In this document: in pieces, positions 1 through 10,869 of the stretch | Numbering within the stretch: the first letter of the stretch is position 1 | How the letters are laid out: each line of letters starts with the position of its first letter | DNA from: Anniella stebbinsi | Taxonomy: Eukaryota > Chordata > Lepidosauria > Squamata > Anniellidae | Reading direction: 5' to 3' | DNA length: 64,000 nucleotides | NCBI GenBank assembly: GCA_029215795.1 | Contig: JARDYH010000001.1 | Coordinates: forward strand, 117,826,533-117,890,532 | Translations under genes and position numbers: made by a program | Notes under the pieces: generated by a model | What the model was told of the DNA's origin: nothing | Database searches by the model: none | Seen by the model: the letters and a program-made list of their open reading frames with translations, nothing else

Positions 1-1098
1 ACAGACAGGGAAGCGCACCAGAAGGGCACTATGGCAAAAGAGGGGGAGGGGGAGATGGAAGAAGCAACAACCCCAGGCGCCCTGGAGCAAGGGGAAGCCC
101 CCACACACACCAAGAGGGAGAACAACATCCCATCCAAAGTAGACCCCCACTGCACCGCCACCTCCACCCTCGCATCACCCAGAAGGACGAGGGCAGGGGA
201 AGCGGCGACCAGAGAGCCCCCCCTCATCCGCCCAACACGGCTGGACAGCAAGCCTTTGCCGGGCCCCGAGAATCCCGTTGGGGAGCGTTGCGCCCGTGCG
301 GCGGCAGCATCCCGGGTGCGTGAAAGCATCAGTGCCTGGATCTGGCTGCGCTACCCCCACCCCCTGTGAGCGTCGGCTGTGGAGTTCCATCTCTGGACTG
401 GCATCCCTCCCTGGTATGCCACCCCTCTCCACCTCATCCCCTTGGCACGTTCCATGCTTGGCTCCCTGGGGGTGTGGCCTCGGCTGTCCCCTCTTCACCG
501 CTGTGCCTTCCAGCCGCCTCCTCCCTTCCCAGGGGCAACTGTCCTTTCCGTAGGTTCTGCCCTGGCATAGTGGGGCCCATGTGCCTTATTGCCCATGTCT
601 GGTCTCCCTGCTGAATAAAGTTTTCTACGCCACCCCACTCTTGCCTTCTTTCCTGTGTGTGCGGAAGATGCTCTAGGAGGGAGGTGGGGGGGTTGGGGGC
701 TGGGGCGTGGGTGCCAACGTTGGAATTGCAGGGCTGGGCATTGGGTGCGAATGTTGTATTGGTCCTGCAATTCTTCCTGGCTGCCTCTTTGCCCAAGGCT
801 TCTGTGTTCCGCCCACTGACTGGGGCAGCCAATGGGGTTTGGGAGGCGTGTCCTGCATCGGCTTCAATGGCGGCACCCATGGATTTCGGCCGCAGTGTGT
901 GCTGGGATACCTGCTGGAGGACTAACGGAGTTTGGTAAGCGGGGAAAATGGTGGCTGAGTAGGCAATCTGCAACTGGGGTGGTAGCCAATTCCTTGCAGC
1001 CCCTGCTGCAGCGTGTTGTCTGTAGATCGCCACCTTTTTCAACAACCGTCAGTAGGTGATTCAACAACCGAGGCTCAGCATATCGTCCGAATTCAGCC
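1..1098. mobile_element. CpG-rich block, truncated by the window edge; LTR-like or DNA-transposon end, unresolved
   Basis: This stretch is far richer in G+C and CpG than the DNA that follows. It contains a poly(A) signal AATAAA at 614-619 followed by a T-rich segment, which would fit the R-U5 part of an LTR or the 3' end of a retrocopy. A possible LTR start, TGTGAGCG, lies at 366. The right edge at about 1080-1098 reads ATATCGTCCGAATTCAGCC; its reverse complement resembles the terminus of the short inverted-repeat element at 14381. The two readings are compatible if a DNA transposon carries an inserted LTR. Several overlapping open frames are present on both strands, but they are what high G+C gives by chance; none has a domain I recognise. 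The left end lies outside the window. Confidence 0.4.
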
Positions 1099-1894
1099 TC
1101 TGTGTTTCTTTTTCTAAGTAGACTAACATGACTATCTTTCTGGGCATAATCACTGTCCTTTAAATAATATGATATGGTGACTTTAGGGTTTGTGTGTGTG
1201 TGTGTGTGTGTGTATTTATGTTTGGTTTCAGTTTTGAGGGAGAATAATTATTTTAATGTGTTTTTTAATTTATAATAAATGAACAATAAGTAAATACATC
1301 AGACATTGATAATTTTAACATACTTCATTTGATTATTAGTCCTATATTGAATGATCCAACAGCAGAAACATATTGTCCAGATCATGTTGTATAATCTATT
1401 CCAAGCTATTACACTCTAAAAGGTCTCTCCAAAGTTGACCATGGGAAGCTGGCTGGTATAGGGAAGCTATATTCATATTTGCTGATTCAATAAATGGCTG
1501 TCAAGTCTCATAAAATTGTTTGATATTGCTTAGTCACTTTGGCACTTGATTGTTTTATGATTCCCCCCCCCATAAGAGCAAAGTCCCATATCTTTTGCTT
1601 CCATCTATATCAACTTCATAATATGATTTATACAGGAACTCTTATACCTCGATTGTAGTCTTTGTTGGACTCCAGGAGCTCATACATGGCTTGGCTGGCA
1701 GACACCCACATTGAATCCTAAGGAGCCAGAGTGAATGTGATGCCTCATCCCTCTCACATACATTGTCATACATGCACTAGGAGGCAATGGTACACTCATA
1801 CACACCTCACCTCAGCCAAATCAGTCTTACAGTCCAATTTGGTCCTTATCTTCTGTCAATTCCTATTAGAGATGGTTGATATTAAATGCAAAGG
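1099..1894. other. AT-rich unique sequence
   Basis: No gene or recognisable transposon is seen. It holds a perfect (TG)n tract at 1190-1213 and an 8-base C run near 1563. Confidence 0.5.
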
Positions 1895-2175
1895 CAGAAG
1901 ATAAGGGATGGGCGAATGAGTGATGTTCAAGCTCAACAAGATCCCCCGCCGCCAAGCAGCAGCTTTCCATTCATCTTATGCCTGATTTTTGCTCATGTTT
2001 GCAATCGCTACTCATTTTGCACAAATGGGAAAGTTGCACAAAAATCCCCAAATTTGCACAAATTTCCTAATTTGCACAATTCCCCCTATGGCTTTCAGCA
2101 TGGCTCATTAAGAAATTTACACAAATTAGGATGGCTATGCAAATTAAAAGGGGAACGTTGTGCAAATCGAACACA
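1895..2175. repeat. Degenerate repeat rich in GCACAAA words
   Basis: AGGGATGGGC near 1904 resembles the end of hAT-like squamate MITEs. About 100 bp later a run of GCACAAA/TTTGTGC words appears roughly every 20 bp (about 2018-2165). The same style of sequence recurs near 12.3, 27.7, 45.1, 47.4 and 49.5 kb, which suggests an old interspersed family. Boundaries are not visible. Confidence 0.35.
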
Positions 2176-2310
2176 AGCACATGTTGGGCAGCCTGCAAAC
2201 AGTTTGGGCGGTCACTTGCTCCTCCTTGCACGCACATTCAGGGTTTCAAACAGGGCATGTTTGCATATTTTGTGAGCAAAAATGAAACTCTCGCATATAC
2301 AGAAGTCATA

Positions 2311-2497
2311 AGGAACAGTTCTAGTAGCACTGCCTCACACCAAGTTAGACCGCTGGGTTATCTAGGTCAGTGGTGTCTACGCTGACCTGCAGTGGCTGTC
2401 CAGGGTTTCAGACAGGCCCTACCTGAAGTTACCAGGGGTTAAATCCAGGACTTTGTGCATGGTAAGCACAAGCTCCACCAATGAAGTACCTTCCCAA
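2311..2497 (-). mobile_element. tRNA-Ala-like SINE, diverged
   Basis: Read on the minus strand, the element starts with a tRNA-like head and has a degraded B box (GGATTTAACCCC). It continues through a body that matches, piece by piece, the copies at 15283 and 36654: 'cctgg-aaac-tctccaggg', then 'gactcag-ataaggcagc', toward a tail resembling TTCCTTATG. It is heavily diverged, so it is an old insertion and not a tRNA gene. Confidence 0.65.
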
Positions 2498-2538
2498 AGG
2501 TAAAGTAATAAGATGCTGGGGGGAGGATTTTACTGCAA

Positions 2539-2569
2539 ACACACACACGTGTGTGTGTGTGTGTGTGTG
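2539..2569. repeat. (AC)n(GT)n self-complementary microsatellite
   Basis: A short AC tract runs directly into a GT tract, so the two halves can pair with each other. No coding signal. Confidence 0.9.
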
Positions 2570-3552
2570 ATGTGTAATTCAGCTGTGAGTCCAATTGAAT
2601 TCCAAGAGAGTTCTCTCCAGCTAAATATCCAAGCTGCCAATCTGTCAAATACCTTTCTAGGCTTTCCTCTAGGGGTCCTACTAGATGGAGGGTTCCTAGT
2701 GCTAACTATCAGAAACCATTTTTCAGCTATTCCATCTTCTTTTCCTTAATTGATTCTCCATGGTAAGAAATAAGATGTAAGAAGCAATGAAGAGGCACAA
2801 GAGGTTACTAGAGGAAGTTATTGTTGTCTGGAACCCCAGCAAAATTCTCTGAGTGAGGCAGGATGGAGGCTTCTGGAAGCACCCTCAGTATTGTCTTGTT
2901 CTTCCTCCCACAGCATACTATCCACATATCCAGATATTTGAACGCTGTTGTATGCACAATCTTTTCATTATAAAAAACTCATCCTCTTCTGTCACCTTTG
3001 CCTTGTATGCATTACCAAGATCTCAGACTGGAACAAAATAGAGTATCCTAAAATCTCCACTGTGCTGATAGTTGAAACTCCTTTCATACTCACTCCATTT
3101 CTCGGAGAAATACTAAATCACTAAGGCTGTAAACTTTTGACCAACACACCTCAGTAAATAGCTGAGTTGCAATAGCCTGATAGAATACAATTCCTTGCAT
3201 TTCCACTTTTTCTTGCAACCCAAGGATAAAGCCTAATGTTGTAATAAATTTTCGGTGCACCCTGTAATAGGCTTGCCAGGTTCCATGATCATTTTTCTCC
3301 CTATGTAAGAATAATATAGTACTTGTGAAGTCCTTTGACGGGGAAGGATTTGGCATGTAGCCTAGGCATAAACTATTATTTACTTTTAAAGGTTAGTTTC
3401 TAAATAAATAGGAACATGCAAGTCAGTGACTTGATCATTTATTTTACTTTGCTTCAGATCACTTGTGCTTTATCAAGCAGCTCACTTCTCACAGCTAATA
3501 CCATCCTTTTGCTTACATTTAAATAAAATATTAAATTAACTGATACAAGATT

Positions 3553-3604
<52 letters not shown>

Positions 3605-4384
3605 TAGATGTTTACATTAATATTAATGATAATGTAAGTTCCATGCTTAGTTTTAGCCCACAGTATGAGGGACAATGAACTATTTGATATTAGCATGTCT
3701 CCTATCACCCTGGCTTTTATTATTGCAAGAGTACTACCATATGTATTTCTCAATGAGTGCATTCTTAGAAAAAGAAGGAACACAATGAAGAAAATCAAAA
3801 TATAACTAAGTAACTCACATAATCGATGAGAAGAATCCTGGTTTGTATTTAAGCTACACTCTCATAGAGAGGGAGTATCATGAAAGTAAATTCAGAACAC
3901 AAGATCTCTCAGGCCATCATACACTGTATGCCAAACTTGCATGGCAAATAGTGATAACAACAAAATCAGGATGAGTGCTCGTGTCTATACCATGGCACTA
4001 TCTTCAGGATGTTCTAAAATACTTCTAGTTTAGGCTTAACATTGCCTAAGAGAACTATTCTAGACCATTTTGTATTCCATTTTATCTGGAAAGGAAGGCT
4101 GGATGCTTCTAGCAAGCTATGACAAAATGCACTTGAGAGTTTACAGCTGAAGCCTTCTATTAAAGTGGAAAAGGGGATGGCTCCACACTCTGTAAAGCAA
4201 AATGGGGGCTTCTGAAATCATTCGTGTTCAATCTTCCTTCTCTCCTATCCTAATCAAAGCAATGTGGTATCATCTATTTGTTGGTGATACAGAGAGATTT
4301 CAAATAGTGATGTCAGAGGAATCAGTTTGGGGAATGAAGCTTAATGAGCTTCCCTTGATTTGCCCCCCTCCCCCAGACTTTATC
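2570..4384. other. AT-rich unique sequence with (TG)n(AG)n at 3552-3601
   Basis: No gene or transposon can be supported. The only low-complexity tract is a TG run passing directly into an AG run at 3552-3601. The last 60 bases lead into the hAT-type element that starts at 4393. Confidence 0.5.
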
Positions 4385-6216
4385 CCACTTTCTAGGGATG
4401 TGCACTGGATCGGACCCGATCCACGATCCGAGTCCGGTCCAGTGGGAAATCGGATAAATTATCCGATTTCCGATCCCGCAGCTGGATCGGCCGATCCAAT
4501 CCGAACCGGTCCGAAAAAGCTCCGAACCGGTTCGGCGGATCGGCGGATCGGCGGGCGCCCACTGGCGCCCACCGCCGCTTCCATTGGCGGGCGCCAGCGG
4601 GCGCCCGCCGATGAAAGTGGACAGCGGGGGGGGGGGAGGAGGGGGGCACTTACCTTCTCGGCCCGGTGGCTCCCGTCCGGCGCCGGCGCCTACTACTACT
4701 AGCAGGCTCCGCGGCCTGCTCTAGGGTGGCGCGCCGGGTGATGTCATCACCCGGCGCGCTACTCTAGAGCAGGCCGCGGAGCCTGCTGGTAGTAGTAGGC
4801 GCCGGCGCCGGACGGGAGCCACCGGGCCGGGAAGGTAAGGAGGGGGTGCGTGGAGGGGAGGAGGGGGCGCGCGGAGGGGGGAGGGGGGAGGGGGGCCCTT
4901 ACCTTTCCGGCCCGGCGGCTCCCGTCCGGCGCCGGCGCCTACTATTCCCAGCAGGCTCCGCGGCCTGCTCTAGGGTGGCGCGCCGGGTGATGTCATCACC
5001 CGGCGCGCTACTCTAGAGCAGGCCGCGGAGCCTGCTGGTAGTAGTAGGCGCCGGCGCCGGACGGGAGCCGCCGGGCCGGAAAGGTAAGGAGGGGGTGCGT
5101 GGAGGGGAGGAGGGGGCGCGCGGAGGGGGGAGGGGGGCCCTTACCTTTCCGGCCCGGCGGCTCCCGTCCGGCGCCGGCGCCTACTATTCCCAGCAGGCTC
5201 CGCGGCCTGCTCTAGGATGGCGCGCCGGGTGATGTCATCACCCGGCGCACTACTCTAGAGCAGGCCGCGGAGCCTGCTGGAAGTAGTAGGCGCCGGCGCC
5301 GGACGGGAGCCGCCGGGCCGGAAAGGTAAGGAGGGGGTGCGTGGAGGGGAGGAGGGGGCGCGCGGAGGGGGGAGGGGGGCCCTTACCTTTCCGGCCCGGC
5401 GGCTCCCGTCCGGCGCCGGCACCTACTATTCCCAGCAGGCTCCGCGGCCTGCTCTAGGATGGCGCGCCGGGTGATGTCATCACCCGGCGCACTACTCTAG
5501 AGCAGGCCGCGGAGCCTGCTGGAAGTAGTAGGCGCCGGCGCCGGACGGGAGCCGCCGGGCCGGAAAGGTAAGGAGGGGGTGCGTGGAGGGGAGGAGGGGG
5601 CGCGCGGAGGGGGGAGGGGGGAGGGGGGCCCTTACCTGCCCGGCCCGGCGGCTCCCGTCCGGCGCCGGCGCCTACTACTACCAGCAGGCTCCGCGGCCTG
5701 CTCCAGGGTGGCGCGCCGGGTGATGTCATCACCCGGCGCGCTACTCGAGAGTAGGCCGCGGAGCCCGCTGGTAGTAGCCGCCGGCGCCGGACGTGCCGAG
5801 AAGGTAAGTGGCGGGGAAGGGGGCTTACCCCCCCCCGGAGCCGTCCGCTTCTATCCGCTGGCGCCCGCGGGCGCCAGCGGATGGAAGCAGGCGGCCCCAG
5901 GGGGGGTAGGGAGCGCGGGGGAGGGGGTTTACCTGCCGGGGCCGTCCACAGCGGACGGCCCCGGGGGGGGGGAGGGAGTTAGGCCCCCCCTTACCCACCC
6001 GCCGCCATTTTTTCCTCATAGACTTGCATTGCAATGCAAGTCTATGGGGAAAAAAATGGCGGCCGATCCAAAAATTTCCGATTTTTGGATCGGGATCGGA
6101 CTCGATCCGGTCCGGGGGGCCTCCGATTTTGTCCGAACCGGTCCGGGACAAAATTGGAGGTCCCGATCCGGGTCCCGATCCGATCCGGGGGGTCCGTGCA
6201 CACCCCTACCACTTTC
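4385..6216 (+). mobile_element. Non-autonomous hAT-type element with five palindromic modules, flanked by 8-bp target duplications
   Basis: The element itself is 4393-6208 (1816 bp). Its ends are TAGGGATGTGCAC and GTGCACACCCCTA, an inverted repeat with one mismatch over 13 bases. It is flanked by a perfect 8-bp duplication CCACTTTC at 4385-4392 and 6209-6216, as expected for the hAT superfamily. Both subterminal regions are dense in GATCCG/CGGATC words. No transposase frame is visible, so mobility would depend on an autonomous relative. A small palindrome with ACTTGCATTGCAATGCAAGT sits at about 6018-6047. The interior (about 4640-5810) is a five-fold tandem array described separately. The copy at 38093-39008 belongs to the same family in the opposite orientation. 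The long open frames inside are by-products of G+C richness and symmetry. Confidence 0.9.
4649..5808. repeat. Five tandem copies of a GC-rich palindromic module
   Basis: Each module is a near-perfect inverted repeat of about 180-190 bp centred on GGGTGATGTCATCACCC. The centres are at 4744, 4993, 5235, 5477 and 5726, giving periods of 249, 242, 242 and 249 bp; the 7-bp differences come from one extra GGGGAGG-type block in the G-rich linker. Each module opens with CTTACCT (4649, about 4909, 5140, 5382, 5631) and closes with AGGTAAG (4833, 5082, 5324, 5566, 5802), so a splice-donor-like sequence faces outward at both ends. The arms contain GGCGCCGGCGCC, TAGTAGTAGG and CAGGCCGCGG. Modules 3 and 4 share private variants (TGGAAGTAGTAGG, GGCGCACTACTC), which indicates local duplication. 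Confidence 0.92.
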
Positions 6217-6282
6217 TATTGCAGAGCCTGACCTGATCTGCATCATACATTGGGCTAGTTCATGGATTTTGCTTCCTTTTTA

Positions 6283-6390
6283 ATTTTTTTAATGCATTTA
6301 TTTACAACATTTATATACTGCTGCATATCCAAAATAGATTCCTGAATGGTGAATAACACAGTAAAAAGTTTTAAACTCAAGCTGTGAAAA
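6283..6390 (-). mobile_element. L2-like LINE 3'-tail remnant
   Basis: TTTATTTACAACATTTATATACTGC and the sequence after it resemble the 3' end of the L2-like family seen more clearly at 54418 (TTTCTATACTGCCCA...). The match is short and diverged. Confidence 0.4.
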
Positions 6391-7640
6391 TTTGTGCAAA
6401 TGCCTATTTGGCCACCACACAAGAAAATACTAAAAGAAAAAAGAAAAGTTTCCAGAATTTGGGAAACATCCACAGCTCGTCCCACAAATGCAAGCTGAGT
6501 CAGATACACCATGGAACTCTGTCGAGCAGAAAGAGAAACAGATTTCCCAGTGATAGACATCCCTAATTTCAAATATCCTTTACAAGATGTACCTTGAACT
6601 CTACCTAAAGTCTGGATTTACCTCTGCAACTGGCTTCTTTTGTGCACCAGGATATTGCCATTCTGTGAGCAACCTACTATTTTGTAAGTCTTTGTAATCA
6701 AAGGCCATAACTGCCGAGTGGTACAACTAGGTAATTTTAGACCCTAGATTTAATGGCCTCGCACACACCCCTCCTTCAGATGACATTTCTCTTCTCCCAC
6801 ATGACCATGTCATGCTTTACAATGGCTTCGATATTCCTGACATGTCAGAGCACAAAAAGCAAACACCTCTGTGCCAACCCTGATTGGAAAACAATAATAT
6901 TCTGAGCATACACAGTTTTGTATTTTCATTTCACTTAAATAATAGTGCCATCAGGACTACAGAATTAAGTGGAGTTTGCTTCTGCTGCCCTAATGCTAAA
7001 CACATTAACTTTGGAGTAAGCACCATTGTGTTTTAGAAAAGGTTAACCTATTTTTTAAAGTAAAATGATAAAATGATCATCTGGGACCCTGTAGGTGCAA
7101 AACTGGCCATCCACTTCCCTAACTATAAAATGTTTGGGTGTTTTCCCCCCAATAAAAGGAATGGATACTGTGGTGAACAGCATTGGCCACAGTGGGCCCT
7201 GGATTGCCCATGCCAGCTCAGATGCTGAACCTGGGCATACCTGCCATTGCTTCCATCACCTGCACTCTCTGGGTGGTCATTTGGGGAGCCCTTGGGGTAC
7301 AAGGCCCTGGATTTCAGCTCCAAGGTTCAGCCCTTGCCACCCTACTGTAACTGTCCCAACTCCCTGAATTGATGAAACCATTTTTACAACGTTATTTCTG
7401 AAAATTCACCTTCCCTACAGATACCCAGACTAGCTCCTAAGCTCCCAGAAAGGGTGCTCATTTTTATACCTCTAAACCCCTGCATCCAGTGATTTCAAGA
7501 AAGGTCTTGCTGGTTCTGAAGAAAAGGCTTTCATGCGCCACAGTATGCTCCATCATAAAATAAACTTCTTCTCTATGAGAGGGAAAGCTCAATATATCTC
7601 CTAACATGCTGCTTTCCCTAATGTAAATTGCATGGTACCT
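6391..7640. other. Unique sequence, no gene seen
   Basis: Mixed AT-rich sequence without recognisable transposon, RNA gene or exon. Confidence 0.45.
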
Positions 7641-7773
7641 AGGGATGTGGGTACAAGCAAAGCTCAAGTTTGTAAAAGTTCTTCAAATTCTATCCTAAGG
7701 TTTGTTCCATCTCATGTCCAGTTCAGATTGTAATATTTTATTTTATTTTCTTTTTGCTTGAAAATTTTGCAGA

Positions 7774-7983
7774 GCCAGTTGGGGTGTAGTGGATAGAGTT
7801 TTGGATTGGGATTCAGGAGATCCAGTTTCTAGTCCCCACATGGCCATGAAGCTCACTGGATGACTTTGGGCCAGTCTCTGACTTTCAGCCTAACCTACTC
7901 AGTTGTGAGGATAAAAATTGAGAGGAGGAGGACCATGTATACTGCTTTGGATTCCCTGGAAAAAAAAGGTTGGCTATAGAAGC

Positions 7984-8024
<41 letters not shown>

Positions 8025-8033
8025 TAATAATTT
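7774..8033 (+). mobile_element. tRNA-derived SINE with (AAT)n tail
   Basis: The 5' part reads as a tRNA-like promoter: GGGGTGTAGTGGATAGAG in the A-box region and GTTTCTAGTCC for the B box (consensus GGTTCRANTCC). This is followed by 'ccatgaagctcactgg-tgac-ttgggccagtc', a string typical of squamate tRNA-derived SINEs. The body ends in 'ctgctttggattccctgg-aaaaaaaggttggctata'. The tail is (AAT)n from about 7984, with one AAC interruption. The copy at 14869 aligns throughout, with the same joint between body and AT-rich tail. It is a retroposed copy, not a tRNA gene. Confidence 0.88.
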
Positions 8034-8559
8034 TTCTGTGGAGTTTTCGAAAGGTATTCATCAATTGTACACATTCTTCTTCCATTTTTTCTTCCACTTA
8101 TTGAAGTGTGTTTAGGCACATTTTTCAAATGCATTCCTGTTGTCAAACACATTTGTTTTCGTCCACAAATCACATAACAAGCTTAGGAATGTAGGGACTT
8201 CAACAGCAAATTGTGTTCAAGTCCATGTTCAGTCTAGAAGGTGTGAACATGGATAAAACCTGATAAAAAATGAAAGGAGATGAATTCCGCATACATCTCT
8301 ATTGATACCAATTCCACATATAACAGATATGGGCAGATACATTGTGAGTACATCACATGCATAACATGTGAAGGCAAAAAAATCACAGTACTATGTCTTT
8401 GAAGAAAGAAGGGAAAGTTGATTCATTTGTGGTTGTGGAGATTCTATAAATTCTGAGATATTAACTTGTAGCATAAAATGTATATAATTTTGTATTGCAA
8501 TGATTATAAATGTTATCTGGGAGAGGAGAAAAATATTACCTCCAACTGAGGTGAAATGG
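8034..8559. other. Unique sequence, no gene seen
   Basis: No transposon, RNA gene or exon-like signal is recognised. Confidence 0.4.
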
Positions 8560-9172
8560 TTATTTTTTAACGTAGGCCTACCATTGGCAGCCAGGCAACT
8601 GCCAGTAAAGCTGTTATTATTGCATTATCAAGGAAGCAGTTATGACTGTAGTGGAACAGTTTATTTTATCATCTTATATACTGAACAGGAGAATAAAAAA
8701 TGATCAGGCTTGCATAGGCCAGCTGAAGAACACCTTACTGATTGCATTGGTTCATAAATTGAGGCCAATGGGCTGGCAGATATAGAGGTCAGTGTGTCTT
8801 GACTGAGAGGGTATAAAAGGAGATAAGTGGAAACAGTTTGAAGAGTGTGGTCAGTTCAGACAAAGAGCCTGAGGAAGAGGGCAGTAGCACCGCCATCACC
8901 AACAGCACCTAGGCAAGAGGGTAAAGATGAACAGTGGATGGAAGTCATGAAAGTTAGCAAGGGGAGTAAGTTTCTATAGGTAAACATCTGGCCACTGTGA
9001 CAAGAAAAGCCTGTTGGCTGCAGGAAGAAAAAAGACTTTGGAGGAGACATCCTTAGCTGTCAATAGGTCATCATGACCTAGGACTGAGCATTCTCTGTGA
9101 TTTCTAGGAGCAAAAGCTCCAAGGAGACGTCAGATCCAGTTTCTGGAACTGGGAGCTTGGATCCCACACCCT
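8560..9172 (+). mobile_element. Solo LTR-like element (family C)
   Basis: A promoter-like GGGTATAAAAGG lies at 8809-8820. The surrounding blocks can be aligned with 26290-27380: 'gtggaac-gttagttta-tatac', 'agaataaaaaa-tcag', 'tgactgagagggtat', 'gtcagttcagaca-ag', 'gaggaagagggtagcacc'. Two dispersed copies with a TATA box and no coding part fit solo LTRs. I cannot place the TG and CA termini confidently. The right edge abuts the MITE at 9173. Confidence 0.55.
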
Positions 9173-9293
9173 GGCCAGATCTACATCAAGCAAGATATAA
9201 CACTTTGAAAACAGTATATATAATATGTCCTGGGCCCAAACAATTGTCAAAACTATTATAAACCGTTATAAAGCAGTAGTGTAGATCCTGCCC
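9173..9293. mobile_element. MITE of the GGCCAGATCTACAC family, copy 1
   Basis: It starts GGCCAGATCTACATC and ends with the near-complement GTGTAGATCCTGCCC. The interior contains GATATAACACTTTGAAAAC and TCCTGGGCCCAAAC, shared with the copies at 19769 and 21538. About 120 bp, no coding capacity. A target duplication is not clear here. Confidence 0.8.
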
Positions 9294-10363
9294 CTGTCAT
9301 CTCAATCTTAATGTTAGATAACTTCTAAGTTTCTATATCTTAATATGTAATTCAGTTTTAAATATACAATAGTGCATTGATTTTGACTTTCAAAGAAATC
9401 TTCTTGTTTCTCTATCCCATGTCTATAGCCTACTGACTCGCTGTATGTTAAGGGGATAGGGTTTTAGGTAGAATTTAAATGGTGGTAGTGGTAATTTTAA
9501 AGATAAAGATATAAGGTCTATTCATGAAATATTATATGAGGTAGGGCTGGTGAACCAGATTTTCCACATTTCATGACAGTTTTGGTGGGATTTAAGAAAA
9601 CCAATCTCAAACATTGTACAATGTTCCAAGTCTGCATTTCCCCCTCACAGCTCCCTTTTAGGCAATTATCACAATGTCGCAGACAACCAAGGTGGTGACA
9701 AGAATTCACATAAGTAAGATTCAATGCAATTCATTTTAAACTTCTTTGAAATGTGGAATAAAAGTTTAAAAATTAAGTAGACACTGCCAAGTAGGGTAAT
9801 TCTTGGAAGACTCCCCCCCCAAACTGGATAAAGGTTAAAGTGACATATTCACAGGGAGCTTCCACTTTTAAATTTTATTCCTTTTTTAATGTATTTTTGT
9901 GACTGCAATGCAGCCTTCATTTAGCAGGATGAAAAACAGACACATTCCTAGACACACTGTCCTTGTTAATTGAATGTCCTGACATGCAGAACTACAGAAC
10001 AATAGTGGTAGAACTTCAGGAGATATGTTTCACTGAGGATGCAGTTATTAAACCTACTCCCCCTTCACATCAGGCCCAAGTCTGAAATATCTAGGTCATT
10101 TATGCCTCTTGTCAAATATGTAAAGGGGGAGGGGGGCATTCATGAAGTCACCTAGAAGGGAGAGATAATAAATCACTGTAGAGCTAACCTGTGTGAGAGA
10201 GTATTTAAACACCTGCTTCCAAGATGCATAGAATTACTCTGGGGGTACTGAATTATGGTCAGCATACCACTTGTGGTATGAGAACATAGTACGGTAAAAA
10301 CGAAATACTATAAAAATTAGTTTCACACATGCAGAGAGAGAAGCAAACAACCCCCATCACCCA
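9294..10363. other. Unique sequence, no gene seen
   Basis: AT-rich, without recognisable elements. A perfect short inverted repeat CATACCAC-TT-GTGGTATG lies at about 10263-10280. Confidence 0.45.
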
Positions 10364-10492
10364 GGTTCAGTTGACACGACAAACCAGGACCATAGTTTGA
10401 ATGTTAATAATGGTGCTGGTACAAGTCAGTGTATACTGCTACCCACTGCTTAAATAAGACATGGTGGCATATTTGGTCATGTGAACTGAGCC
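10364..10492. mobile_element. Short MITE with GGTTCAGTTGACACGAC ends
   Basis: The left end GGTTCAGTTGACACGACAAA and the right end TTTGGTCATGTGAACTGAGCC are imperfect inverted repeats of about 21 bp around an interior of about 90 bp. The ends resemble those at 10744 and 14381 (TCA-n-GACACGAC pattern), suggesting related transposases. No coding part. Confidence 0.7.
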
Positions 10493-10743
10493 ATTATCTT
10501 ACTGTCTGCATTGATTTCAAGAAGGGAGGAGTATTATGATGTGGGTCATGAAATGAAAACATGAATATTCATATGTTCTGTGAATATATTTATATTTACA
10601 TGTAGTGTAACATTGTGTGAATGTGTGTGTACAAAACTGTAATTTTTATAGTCTTGATTTTATCATACTATGCTGTTGCACCACAAGGGTTGTTTAAACC
10701 TTGTGTAAGGTTTAAATAATCCTTGCATAACTAGGATTATGTG

Positions 10744-10869
10744 GGTTCAGATGACATGACAATCCATGGCTCGAATATTTTTTTTAAAAAAACAACACCC
10801 AGCATTCACCAGAGTCCACTTTAGCTTAAACAAGCCACAATGGGCTGTGGTGATCATGCAAACTGGATC
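10744..10869. mobile_element. Short MITE with GGTTCAGATGACATGAC ends
   Basis: The left end GGTTCAGATGACATGACAAT pairs imperfectly with the right end GTGATCATGCAAACTGGATC. Size and end style match the element 250 bp upstream; the interior differs, so it is a sibling family rather than a duplicate. Confidence 0.55.

Noticed and set aside
434..1045. 203-codon open frame on the minus strand
   Set aside because: High G+C with overlapping open frames on both strands, no domain, and it crosses a poly(A) signal on the other strand.
5579..6283. 234-codon open frame
   Set aside because: Runs through the last palindromic module, the G-rich linkers and the hAT end; proline/glycine/arginine-rich by composition only.
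7918..8115. Asn-, Ile- and Tyr-rich open frames over the AAT tract
   Set aside because: Direct translation of a microsatellite in a SINE tail. The same applies near 30560, 46869 and 37816.
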